Source: Gp6-AA40 sp036274155
GTDB taxonomy: Bacteria; Acidobacteriota; Vicinamibacteria; Vicinamibacterales; UBA2999
Length of the DNA stretch: 64,000 nucleotides
Assembly: GCA_036274155.1 (NCBI GenBank)
Contig: DASUGH010000103.1
Span: 62,001 to 126,000, forward strand
Reading direction: 5' to 3'
The position numbers and the translations under genes were made by a program. Below, one piece after another: positions 54,195-62,917 of the stretch. Position 1 is the stretch's first letter, and the number at the start of each line of letters is the position of its first letter. A model generated the notes under the pieces. It was given only the letters and a program-made list of their open reading frames with translations. It did not search any database and had not been told where the DNA came from.

Positions 54195-56524
54195 TACGCA
54201 ACCTCCTTGAACACGTGCTGTCTCAGCGCCTCGGTGATCTGCTCTCTGATCCGATCGACAGAGCCGGCCACGTCGGGCATCAGGATTCGTTCGTGCGGAA
54301 CACCAAGCTTCCGCAGCTGCTGGCAGATTGCGTCACGGCTCATGCTGCCGATGATTACGGCGTCGCAGCGGTATGCGGGAATCCGCTCGGGCGCGATGAC
54401 CTCGAGCCAGAGCAGCGCGCGCCCGTGCTGATCCTGATTGTTGTCGGCGAACCAGACGGCATCGGCCTCGTCGATGTCGGCCAGTGCCTCCCAGACCTTC
54501 ATCGCGGCTGAGCCGGTGCCGAAGATGCCGACTCGAAGGCCGGTGCGAGCGGGCAGGGCGTTCAGGGCAGTCAGCAACGGGTCGGGCAATCGCGACGCGA
54601 CGAAGCGGGCGAGCACCTCTGGACGTTGGTCGTCCGGCAGCGCCAGGATTCGGTCGCCGGCCACGCCGGCCAGCGCAGAGCGGGCCGCCGTTCCGGAAAG
54701 GTCGGCCGCCGATGCCACGACGACATCCCAGCGCGCGGCCGAGAGCCACGGCACCGGTTGAACGGTGCTGCCGAGAAACGGCCGGCCGTGACGGCGGGGA
54801 TCACTGTCAACGAAGGCCACCACATCGGCCGAGCCCGCGAGCATCAGCGCCTCCCATATGAGCCGCGCCCGATCGGCGGCACCCAGGATCACCACCTTCG
54901 TCATGGATCGTGTCACCCTCTTTTTCAGTGCAGCGCGCTCGGCGGCCAGCCTGGCGTTGTCGGAGGCAAGGCTGGCGACTGCCGTCCGCAGCCCTTCGAG
55001 TTGCGTTTCGAGCTCTGCGTTCTCCTGCCCTCGAGCCGCCGTGAGCTTGGTGAGGTGACCTTCGGCCTGGTGAAGCGTCTCGCGCGTCACGCGCCAGCCG
55101 TCGTGGATGACACGCAGCTCCGTCGTCCAATCGCGGACGAGACGCTCCGTCAGCATGGGAGAGGCGAGCACCCGCTCCAGCAGACGCGACTCCGCGGCGC
55201 GAAGGCTCTCACCGTCTGGAGCCGCGATCAGGGACGCTCGTTCGTGCGTTCGATGAGCAGCGCTGGAATCGAGAATTCTGCGATACAGCTGGAGATAGGC
55301 TCCAGCCTGCACGGATGAATCGAACGCACGCGCGTGCGATTCGCATTGCTCGCTGAGCCGCTGCCGCTCCGCAGGCGCGTCGAGGAGCGAGCGGATGGCC
55401 GTCGCGAGCTCGCCGACGTTTCCCCGCGAGACGACGATTCCGCAGCGGCCGTGCTGCAGGACGTCGGGCACTCCACCAGTTGCATAAGCGATGACCGGAG
55501 TGCCGGCGGCGATCGACTCGAGCAGCGTGTTCGGCAGATTGTCTTCGAGGGTCGGCAGCACGAACAGGTCGGCGGCGCGGTAGGCGAGCGCCATCTGTTC
55601 GTCTCCAACGAGACGTCCGAGGTGCCGGATTGGAATCTCCCCCGTCAGGTCACCGTGGCCGAATGCGGCGCAGACAAGCTGGCCGGCCGCAAACCGTTCG
55701 CGCAGCTGCGGATCCTGAGCGAGCAATGCGAGCGCCTCGCGCAGATGGTCATGACCCTTGCGAGCTTCGTCCAGCCGATGCGCGCCGGCGAGCAGGATGG
55801 TCGCATCCGCCGGCAGCCCCAGCCGCATGCGGGCGTCAAGGCGGGAGGGCGTCTGATATCGCGACACCGGAAGCCCATAGGGAATCGTTTCGACGATCGC
55901 ACCGCGTAGCAGGGTGCTATTACGCGCGCAGTTCGCAAGCCAGGAGGACGGACACACTACCGTGAGACGACTGGTATCGAGCCACTGCTGCTTGTGACGC
56001 AGCAGCAGCGGCGGAATGTGCTGCGCCTCGTGAATGAGACCGGGGCAACCGCTGCAATCGTGCTCGTACTGCCGGCAAGAATTCGAGTAGTGACACCCAC
56101 CCGTAAAGACCCGCTGGTCGTGGAGCGTCCAGACCACCGGCTTGCCCAGATCCTGCACCAGGCGAACGGCGGGTACGGACATCATTCCGGCTGTCCAATG
56201 CACGTTGATGACGTCCGCCTCACGGACCAGACCCAGACAGGAGAAGTTGCGCGTGGGCAAATCGGTCGAGAAGAGGCGATCGGCCCCTGGCGTCCGGTAT
56301 TGCTGGTACGCGGCGTACGTAACGCGGTCAAGTGCCGGATCGCCGAGCGCAGCGCATTCGAGCTCGTTCAGGGAGATCACGTGTTCGACGGGGTCACCGG
56401 GCGTGCGGTCGCGAACCAGGAACACCGAGTCCTGGCCGAGAGCTCTCAGGGCGCAGTGCAATCGGCTGGCGGCAATAGCGGCGCCACCGTCGCGCTCGGA
56501 CGTGCTCACGTGGACGATCTTCAC
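54194..56524 (-). CDS. GT4 glycosyltransferase fused to coiled coil and two Rossmann-like units
   Basis: 776 residues from the GTG at 56524, which overlaps the upstream stop; further upstream codons lie in the preceding gene. Residues 1-400 form a GT4 enzyme (KIVHVSTSERDGGAAIAASR, ADLFVLPTLEDNLPNTLLES, GTPVIAYATGGVPDVL). A coiled coil spans about 470-540. Two similar units follow: KVVILGAADRARLIWEALML with VAFVDSDPRRHGRPFLG, and LRVGIFGTGSAAMKVWEALA with VWFADNNQDQHGRALLW. The second resembles the N-terminal unit of the gene at 50263. Confidence 0.82.
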   Translation of the reverse strand: MKIVHVSTSERDGGAAIAASRLHCALRALGQDSVFLVRDRTPGDPVEHVISLNELECAALGDPALDRVTYAAYQQYRTPGADRLFSTDLPTRNFSCLGLVREADVINVHWTAGMMSVPAVRLVQDLGKPVVWTLHDQRVFTGGCHYSNSCRQYEHDCSGCPGLIHEAQHIPPLLLRHKQQWLDTSRLTVVCPSSWLANCARNSTLLRGAIVETIPYGLPVSRYQTPSRLDARMRLGLPADATILLAGAHRLDEARKGHDHLREALALLAQDPQLRERFAAGQLVCAAFGHGDLTGEIPIRHLGRLVGDEQMALAYRAADLFVLPTLEDNLPNTLLESIAAGTPVIAYATGGVPDVLQHGRCGIVVSRGNVGELATAIRSLLDAPAERQRLSEQCESHARAFDSSVQAGAYLQLYRRILDSSAAHRTHERASLIAAPDGESLRAAESRLLERVLASPMLTERLVRDWTTELRVIHDGWRVTRETLHQAEGHLTKLTAARGQENAELETQLEGLRTAVASLASDNARLAAERAALKKRVTRSMTKVVILGAADRARLIWEALMLAGSADVVAFVDSDPRRHGRPFLGSTVQPVPWLSAARWDVVVASAADLSGTAARSALAGVAGDRILALPDDQRPEVLARFVASRLPDPLLTALNALPARTGLRVGIFGTGSAAMKVWEALADIDEADAVWFADNNQDQHGRALLWLEVIAPERIPAYRCDAVIIGSMSRDAICQQLRKLGVPHERILMPDVAGSVDRIREQITEALRQHVFKEVA

Positions 56525-58794
56525 GGGCACCCCGTCCTGTCGTCCGTCGCGGCTCCTGGCGCGACAAGAACATCCGAAAGGTGGCGACGCCGTGAGCACG
56601 CGTGCGCCCGCACGTCTACGACCACGTCTGTCGCGGTGAACCGAGCAAGCTGAACGGCTTGCTGATCCCCTGAGGCGCTGGTCAGTCCAGGGGGAGCCAC
56701 CGGCAGGTGAATGCTTGCGTTGGCCGACCCGCCGACGCATTCGAAGGTCCAGGTCACGGTGGTGCAGGGCGAATCACCCGGCGAAGAGGCCGACATCGCG
56801 CCGGCGATCTCGTGGAGATTCGCCAGGTACGCGTCGCCACTGCCAGGGCAGCCAACCAGGACCGCAGCCCGGCGTGTCCATGCGATCGCAAGGACGAGAC
56901 AGAGGTTCAGCGGCAACGCAGGCTGCGTTGACTCGGTGGCAGCCTGTGAAACGTCAGGGCCGATCAATGCCTCGAACAGCTGAACCGCCCAACGGATTGG
57001 TTCCGGCCACGCGTAGAGCACTGCGAGTGATACTGCACGGTGATCTGCTGCCTCTTTCACCGGCGCGAGCGGCTGAAGTCGTGGAGCCGCCTCGCAGATG
57101 CGATCGAGAAGGCGGAGCGCATCGAGCAGAGAGGCACTGTCCATCGTCCGCTGCGTGTCAGTAAACGATTCAGCCAGCCGCGGCAGCAGACTCGTCGCGG
57201 ACGAGCAATGGCTCCACGGGATGATCGTCCGGGACGGCGATCGGCCCGGCGCCGACTCGAGCGCTGCGGCGGCGGTGACAATCGCGTCGCGAAGACGTGG
57301 TGGATCGAAGCCTTCGCCGCTGAACTCCTTCCACTGGGCGAGCGGGTTCGACAGCTGCTCGTCACGTTCGAGTTCTGACTCGAGGGCTCGCAGCTCTCTG
57401 GCCAGGGCACTTCGTGAGCAGGCTGCGGCTCCGCTCTCAATGGCCGGCAGATGGATGTCAGCGACGCGGCGGCTGGCCGGCAACGCTTCGGCGAGCGGCA
57501 GTTGCGCGATGCCGTCGCCATACAGGATGCCCCCGCCGGTCGCATTGATCACTCGCCGTCCGCTGCGGCGGATGCGGGCGATCATCCAGTCGCGGAAGGA
57601 CTGCAGCGCTCCCGTGGTCGTCGTCTCGACGCCTCTGAGGTCGGGCACCGTATGCAGCTGGCTGCGCGACATCTGTGCCCGCCACGAGTCCTCGAGGCCG
57701 ATGCCCATGGCAGCGCCATACGCCCAGTCGAACTCGTACGTCGTGCCGCGGCAGTAGGGGCGGTTGCCGGTGAATGCCAGATCGGCACCGGCGATCACGA
57801 TTGGATCGCAGCCGGCAACGAGGGCGACCTGAAACGCCGCGGTCAGCACCGAGCCCCACATCTCCAGCTGACCGGCCTGGACGCCGTGCTGTGTCAGCCA
57901 GGGCCAGGGGTGATGGTTGGCGAGACGGAACCAGAGTGTCCGTTCCGCGAAGGTGGCCGATGCGGAAGGATCGAGGGCCGATTCGGCAACCAGCCAGGTG
58001 CGCCGGTGCTCGGGCAATTCCAGAAAGTGGCGCGCGTTTGCCTGGCCTGGATCGGCGCCGACGGCCAGGTGCGGCACGATGCCGGCACCGAGCAGCGGAC
58101 GCAGCGTGGTGTCGCAGGCAATCAGCAGCCCGCGGCAGTGGAGATCCACGAGCGGACCGAGCGCCGCGTCGAGAGACGGTCCGGCAGCCGTAATGATTGC
58201 GGGAACGCCAGTGTATCGGCCGGCGAGAGCCCTGACGTCGCCGCCGTCCACGATCGCCGGGATGTTGCGCACGACGTTGAGCAGATATCGGGGCGCGAAC
58301 TTCCTCCGGGCTTCGGCGTTCGCCCGCACGCCGAACACGATCTTCTTGACGAGACGCAGCGCCGCGACCGAACCGGCGCCTTCCGTCAGGCGTGGATGGA
58401 TCAGCAGGCGGAACGCGTCCGGTTGCGCAGGAAACAGGCGCCAGGCGTCGTCGGCCCCCTGGTAGTCGGGCGCGGTCAGATATGCGAGCCTGCCGCTGCT
58501 GCGCCGGCCGTGAATCTCCGGCCGGGCGAGAAGCGAGGCGCCAGCCCTGGCGTCGGGCTCGAGAGCGAGGACCCGGGTTCCGGGAGCACGCCGATCGACG
58601 ACATCGAGAAGGTGCCCCTCCCCGAGGCCGATGACGATCAGCAGGGGAGGGAGCGCTCGGGTACCGAACTCGGCATCGAGCCAGCGAGCCGCTTCGGCCG
58701 CGGAGTCACTGCCATGAACGGGGGCGCTCTTGTAGAGGCTGACGCCGGGAACGGTCGTCCCGGCGAGTTCGGTCTCCTCGTTGTCCAGCCGCAT
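56521..58794 (-). CDS. Maf/DUF115-family motility-associated glycosyltransferase
   Basis: 757 residues. The N-terminal half has LLIVIGLGEGHLLDVVDRRA and VLALEPDARAG. The DUF115 core is AIITAAGPSLDAALGPL, LLIACDTTLRPLLGAGI, VVGADPGQ-type AVGADPGQANARHF, and IVIAGADLAFTGNRPYC. The C-terminal 250 residues are less conserved. Maf proteins add nonulosonic-type sugars to flagellin in several bacteria. Divergent from motA across 224 bases, consistent with a flagellar link. First gene of the minus-strand cluster. Confidence 0.82.
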   Translation of the reverse strand: MRLDNEETELAGTTVPGVSLYKSAPVHGSDSAAEAARWLDAEFGTRALPPLLIVIGLGEGHLLDVVDRRAPGTRVLALEPDARAGASLLARPEIHGRRSSGRLAYLTAPDYQGADDAWRLFPAQPDAFRLLIHPRLTEGAGSVAALRLVKKIVFGVRANAEARRKFAPRYLLNVVRNIPAIVDGGDVRALAGRYTGVPAIITAAGPSLDAALGPLVDLHCRGLLIACDTTLRPLLGAGIVPHLAVGADPGQANARHFLELPEHRRTWLVAESALDPSASATFAERTLWFRLANHHPWPWLTQHGVQAGQLEMWGSVLTAAFQVALVAGCDPIVIAGADLAFTGNRPYCRGTTYEFDWAYGAAMGIGLEDSWRAQMSRSQLHTVPDLRGVETTTTGALQSFRDWMIARIRRSGRRVINATGGGILYGDGIAQLPLAEALPASRRVADIHLPAIESGAAACSRSALARELRALESELERDEQLSNPLAQWKEFSGEGFDPPRLRDAIVTAAAALESAPGRSPSRTIIPWSHCSSATSLLPRLAESFTDTQRTMDSASLLDALRLLDRICEAAPRLQPLAPVKEAADHRAVSLAVLYAWPEPIRWAVQLFEALIGPDVSQAATESTQPALPLNLCLVLAIAWTRRAAVLVGCPGSGDAYLANLHEIAGAMSASSPGDSPCTTVTWTFECVGGSANASIHLPVAPPGLTSASGDQQAVQLARFTATDVVVDVRAHACSRRRHLSDVLVAPGAATDDRTGCP

Positions 58795-59018
58795 CGTAAA
58801 CGTTGAAGACGTCGCCGGTGCAACGGCGATGCCGCGGCAGCGATGTCTCGCCGTTGCGGGAAACGCGGTGAAGTGAGCGAGCGGATGACGGTAGCCCGGC
58901 CAGCGGTCGGTTCGCCGACACGCGCCGCCAGCTGCGCGATCGTCAGCGCCAGGCTCTCTTCAAGAGCGGCCTGCGCCCGGCCGATTACGCCGGTAGTGTC
59001 AGCGTCTGCCCCACGTTC
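58795..59018. other. Divergent intergenic region between the maf gene and motA
   Basis: This 224-base space must hold the promoters of the glycosylation cluster (leftward) and of motA (rightward). I see no convincing sigma-70, sigma-28 or sigma-54 consensus and no supportable gene, although a stop-free stretch of about 65 codons runs leftward here without a start codon. Confidence 0.4.
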
Positions 59019-59891
59019 ATGCTGCTAATCGTCGGTCTGATCATCGTCTTCGCCGCCGTCATCGGTGGTTTCACCATGGCTGGTGGCGAGCTGCTCGTCC
59101 TGAATCAGCCTGCCGAGTTCATGGTCATCGGCGGAGCCGCGCTCGGCTCGCTCGTGGTGAGCACGCCGATCAAGGTGTTGAAGCTGGGCCTCAGGCAAAT
59201 CAAGTCGCTGCTCAGCGGATCGACGCCGGCGTCGGAATACGCGAGCCTGCTGGCGATGATGTACCAGATCTTCAAGCAGGTGCAGCAGGCGGGCGTGATG
59301 TCGCTCGAGTCGCATTTCGAAGATCCGCCGAAGAGCCCGATCCTCGAGAAGTACCCGAAGTTCCTCGCCAGGCACGAGGCCGTCGACTTTCTCGCCGACT
59401 CGGTCAAGGTGCTGATCGTCGGCGGCATCGCGCCGCACGATCTCGAGGCGCTGATGGACGAGGACCTGAAGGCGCATCACGACGAGGCGCTGAAGCCGGC
59501 GGCCGCGCTCAACAAGATCGGCGACGCGCTGCCAGGTCTCGGGATCGTGGCCGCGGTGCTCGGCATCGTGATCACGATGGGCCACATCGACGGACCACCG
59601 GCCGAGATCGGCCACCACGTCGGTGCGGCGCTGGTCGGGACCTTCCTCGGGATTCTCCTTTCATATGGCCTGGCGCAGCCGATCGCGGGCGCGATCGAGC
59701 AGCGGGTGGCCGAGGAGGCCTACTACTGCATCTGCATCAAGGCCGGTCTGCTGGCGGTCTACAAAGGCAACCCTCCGGCAATTGCCGTGGAGTTCGCCCG
59801 GCGTGTGCTGCCGCACGCCGTCCGCCCGTCGTTCAATGAGACCGAGGAGTTCTGCAAGGCGTCGACGACGTCGCACGCGGCGGCCGCATGA
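59019..59891 (+). CDS. motA: Flagellar stator protein MotA
   Basis: 290 residues, four transmembrane helices. LLIVGLIIVFAAVIGGFTMA at the N-terminus, a cytoplasmic loop, and the C-terminal pair with LPGLGIVAAVLGIVITMGHI and LVGTFLGILLSYGLAQPIAG. Pro residues of the torque region (ALPGLGIV) are present. With MotB it conducts protons to drive the flagellar motor. ATGA overlap with motB. Confidence 0.95.
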   Translation: MLLIVGLIIVFAAVIGGFTMAGGELLVLNQPAEFMVIGGAALGSLVVSTPIKVLKLGLRQIKSLLSGSTPASEYASLLAMMYQIFKQVQQAGVMSLESHFEDPPKSPILEKYPKFLARHEAVDFLADSVKVLIVGGIAPHDLEALMDEDLKAHHDEALKPAAALNKIGDALPGLGIVAAVLGIVITMGHIDGPPAEIGHHVGAALVGTFLGILLSYGLAQPIAGAIEQRVAEEAYYCICIKAGLLAVYKGNPPAIAVEFARRVLPHAVRPSFNETEEFCKASTTSHAAAA

Positions 59892-60670
59892 GCGCCTTCT
59901 CGAACCAGTCGGTCGTCGTCGTCAAGAAGTCGACCCACGCCAGGCACGCTCATCATGGCGGCGCGTGGAAGGTGGCGTACGCCGATTTCGTCACCGCGAT
60001 GATGGCCTTCTTCCTGGTGATGTGGATCGTCGGCCAGAGCAAACAAACGAAGGAAGCGATAGCCGGCTACTTCCGCGATCCGGTGGCATTCGAGAACAAG
60101 ACGGGCGCCGGCAGCGGTGTGTTGCCGGGCGCAGACAGCGGCCTGCAGGGTGGAGGCCGGCCCGTGCCGGCGCCGCCGACCGACATCAAGAGCGCCACGG
60201 CCACGCTCGAGCGTGCAGCGGAGCACCTGCGGGAGGCGCTCTCGAAGACGCCGGAGTTTGCGGCGCTGAAGGACCGCATCGAGATTCAGGTCACTGACGA
60301 AGGACTCCGCATCGAGCTGCTGGAAGCGCCGAACGACGGGTTCTTTGCGAGCGGCAGCGCCGAGCTCAAGCGCGACATGATCGTGATCCTCACGATCATC
60401 GCGCAGGAGCTCAAGAAGATGGAAAACAAGGTTGCGGTCGAAGGCCACACCGACCGTCGTCCTTACAGCCCGGGACAGCAATACACGAACTGGGAGCTCT
60501 CGAGCGATCGCGCCAACGCCGCACGCCGCGCCCTGCAGGAGGCCGGAGTCAGGGAAGAGCAGCTCGACGCGGTCCGCGGATTCGCCTCGACGAGGCTGCG
60601 GCTGCCGGACAACCCGCTCGCGTCCGAGAACCGCCGGATTTCAATCGTCGTACGACGGCTTGGAACCTAG
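59888..60670 (+). CDS. motB: Flagellar stator protein MotB
   Basis: 260 residues. The single transmembrane helix carries the proton-accepting Asp33 in AYADFVTAMMAFFLVMWI. The C-terminal OmpA-like peptidoglycan-binding domain contains VAVEGHTDRRPY and NWELSSDRANAARRAL. An N-terminal His-rich basic stretch (THARHAHHGG) precedes the helix. Pairs with MotA. Other flagellar genes are not in the window. Confidence 0.95.
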   Translation: MSAFSNQSVVVVKKSTHARHAHHGGAWKVAYADFVTAMMAFFLVMWIVGQSKQTKEAIAGYFRDPVAFENKTGAGSGVLPGADSGLQGGGRPVPAPPTDIKSATATLERAAEHLREALSKTPEFAALKDRIEIQVTDEGLRIELLEAPNDGFFASGSAELKRDMIVILTIIAQELKKMENKVAVEGHTDRRPYSPGQQYTNWELSSDRANAARRALQEAGVREEQLDAVRGFASTRLRLPDNPLASENRRISIVVRRLGT

Positions 60671-60744
60671 GGCCGCGCCCCGCACCTAAACGGTTGAGCT
60701 TGCGAGGTTTCGCGGTCCGCGCCCCTCTATAGCGGCGGAGCGTT

Positions 60745-62721
60745 GTGACCGATAACCCAGCGGTCCCGATGCTCACGGCGCACCTCACCCAGCCGTCTCT
60801 GCCACCCCGTTCCAACCAGCGAATCGCCGTGCTGCTCGTCGATGACGACGACGAGTACGCCGCGTTTCTGCAGAGCGTCTTCCAGGGAGTCGAGCATCAG
60901 GATCTCGATCTCCAGCACGTCAGGCATCTTCGCGACGTGCTGCCGCGGCTCGAAGCCGAGCAGTTCGCCGTCGTGCTGCTCGACGTCAATCTGCCGGACG
61001 GCGACGGTCTCAGCTGGCTGCTCGCCAATCACCAGCGGATGCACACCGCGGTGATCGTGCTGACGGGCGACGCCGATTGCCGCGTGCCCGAAGACATGGC
61101 GGCGGCGGCCCAGGACTTCCTCGTCAAGTTCCAGGTGCAACCCGAGCACCTGGTGCGGGCGATCCGCTACGCCGCCGATCGCGAGCGCGTCCGTCTGCAG
61201 CTCGTCGAGAGCCGCGAATACTTCCAGTCACTCATCGAACAGGCCCGCGATCTCATCACGGTCGTAGACGAGGCGGGAGTGATCGTGTATCAGAGCCCGG
61301 CGTGTACGGCCATGCTGGGCCGCACCCCGGAGGCGCTCGTCGGTCGCCGCCTCGACGAGTTCGCGAGCGGCGGCGACGCGGCACGTCTCGAGGCGATGCT
61401 GGAATCGCTCTTCGACGGGAATGCCGAGAGCGCTGGTGGTGAGTTCGACATCGTGCACGCCGACGGCAGCATCCGCGTGCTCGACGTGGTCGCGTCGCGC
61501 ATCCCCTCGCAGGGCCGGCGCGCGGTGATCAACTCCAGAGACGTCACCGAGCGGCGCCACGCCGAGGAAACGCTGCGCGCGCGTGACGAGCAGCTGCGGC
61601 AGGCGATGAAGATGGAAGCCATCGGCCGTCTGGCCGGCGGCATCGCCCACGACTTCAGCAACGTGCTGACGGTCATCACGGCAGCGTGCGAGCGGCTGCA
61701 GGATGGCCTCGGTCCCGAATCGCCGCGGGCGGAGATCGGCACCATCCTGAACAACTGCCGGCGTGCGGCCTCGCTGACGAGGCAGCTGCTGGCCTTCAGC
61801 CGCAAGCAGACACTCTCGCCGCAGCCGCTGAACCTCGGACAGCTGATCGGAAGCGCCGAGCGGCTGCTCTGCCCGCTGATCGGCGAGCACATCGATCTTC
61901 GAATCACGATCGATCCCGGTCTGCACCCGGTCGAAGCTGATCCCGTGCAGATGGAACAGGTGCTGCTGAACCTGGCCATCAACGCCCGCGATGCGATGCC
62001 GACCGGCGGGGTGCTCTCGCTCCGGGTCGCCAACGTGGTACTGACCGAGGAGTTCGCGCGGAGCCACCCGCCCATCGAGGCCGGACCGTACGTGCTGCTC
62101 GAGGTCCAGGACACCGGCTGCGGGATGTCGCCGGGAACGAAAGCGAGAGCCTTCGAGCCGTTCTTCACGACCAAGGGGCTCGAGGGAACCGGTCTCGGTC
62201 TCTCCACCGTGTACGGGATCGTGAAACAGAGCGGTGGCTACATCTGGATTTCGAGCGAGCCGGGTGAGGGCACCACGTTCTCGATCCACATGCCGCCGAC
62301 GTCCGCCGTTCCGGCAGCGCCGGAGGCGCCGCCGCCGGTCGCCAGACGGCCGACGCAGGAAACGACAATTCTGCTGACCGAAGACGACCACGACGTCAGG
62401 CAGATGCTGGCGGTCCTGCTGCGCTCGGCCGGGTACACCGTGCTCACGGCGGAGAACCCGGACCAGGCGGTGGACGTCGCAGGAGGGTTCGACGGCCGCA
62501 TCGATCTCCTGCTGACCGACGTCGTCATGCCGCGGGGAACCGGCCGCGACCTGGCGCGCCGGATCGCGACGCTCCGCCCCGAGACACGGGTCCTGTATAT
62601 CTCCGGCTACCCGGAATACGGGACGAACTCGGGGAGCGTACTCGAGCGCGGCGTCCCCTTCCTGGCCAAGCCGTTCACGCGCGACACGCTCATCCAGAAA
62701 ATCAACGAAATGCTCGCCTGA
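60745..62721 (+). CDS. Hybrid histidine kinase: REC-PAS-HisKA-HATPase-REC
   Basis: 658 residues, GTG start. REC1 (about 28-140) has VLLVDDDDEY and phospho-Asp in VVLLDVNLPDGDG. A PAS domain (about 160-270) follows. HisKA reads AGGIAHDFSNVLTVI with the phospho-His. The HATPase has NLAINARDAM, DTGCGMSPG and EGTGLGLSTVYGIVKQSGG. REC2 (about 540-655) has LLTDVVMPRG and PFLAKPFTRD. No membrane segment, so it senses cytoplasmic input. The N-terminal receiver suggests it is itself a target of another kinase. Confidence 0.92.
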   Translation: MTDNPAVPMLTAHLTQPSLPPRSNQRIAVLLVDDDDEYAAFLQSVFQGVEHQDLDLQHVRHLRDVLPRLEAEQFAVVLLDVNLPDGDGLSWLLANHQRMHTAVIVLTGDADCRVPEDMAAAAQDFLVKFQVQPEHLVRAIRYAADRERVRLQLVESREYFQSLIEQARDLITVVDEAGVIVYQSPACTAMLGRTPEALVGRRLDEFASGGDAARLEAMLESLFDGNAESAGGEFDIVHADGSIRVLDVVASRIPSQGRRAVINSRDVTERRHAEETLRARDEQLRQAMKMEAIGRLAGGIAHDFSNVLTVITAACERLQDGLGPESPRAEIGTILNNCRRAASLTRQLLAFSRKQTLSPQPLNLGQLIGSAERLLCPLIGEHIDLRITIDPGLHPVEADPVQMEQVLLNLAINARDAMPTGGVLSLRVANVVLTEEFARSHPPIEAGPYVLLEVQDTGCGMSPGTKARAFEPFFTTKGLEGTGLGLSTVYGIVKQSGGYIWISSEPGEGTTFSIHMPPTSAVPAAPEAPPPVARRPTQETTILLTEDDHDVRQMLAVLLRSAGYTVLTAENPDQAVDVAGGFDGRIDLLLTDVVMPRGTGRDLARRIATLRPETRVLYISGYPEYGTNSGSVLERGVPFLAKPFTRDTLIQKINEMLA

Positions 62722-62723
62722 CT

Positions 62724-62839
62724 GGGGTCAGGTCTTGAATCGGTAGTATTTTCACGCTCTGGCCCCGCTCCAGGTCCAAGGATGGAGGTCAGGGTCGGGG
62801 CCAGAGCGTGAAAAAACTACCGATTCAAGACCTGACCCC
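62724..62839. mobile_element. 116-bp near-perfect palindromic element (MITE/REPIN-like)
   Basis: Arms of 44 bases (62724-62767 and 62796-62839) are reverse complements with one mismatch, separated by 28 bases. The outer ends are GGGGTCAGGTCTTGAATC and its complement; the inner ends are GGCCCCG/CGGGGCC. No transposase is inside. Ends of this GGGGTCAGGTC type are familiar from REP-associated IS200-like transposase elements, so it is best read as a non-autonomous derivative. It lies two bases after a kinase stop codon. Confidence 0.75.
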
Positions 62840-62917
62840 TTCAAGCTGTTCCAGTCGCCAGCCGATTACCACGTCGGCCATCGTGCGCCCTCTGTGTGCG
62901 CGTGTCCCGACTGACGA

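Noticed and set aside
57451..58806. 451-codon open frame on the plus strand opposite the Maf gene
   Set aside because: Arg/Gly/Ala-rich shadow; the minus-strand frame contains clear DUF115 motifs.
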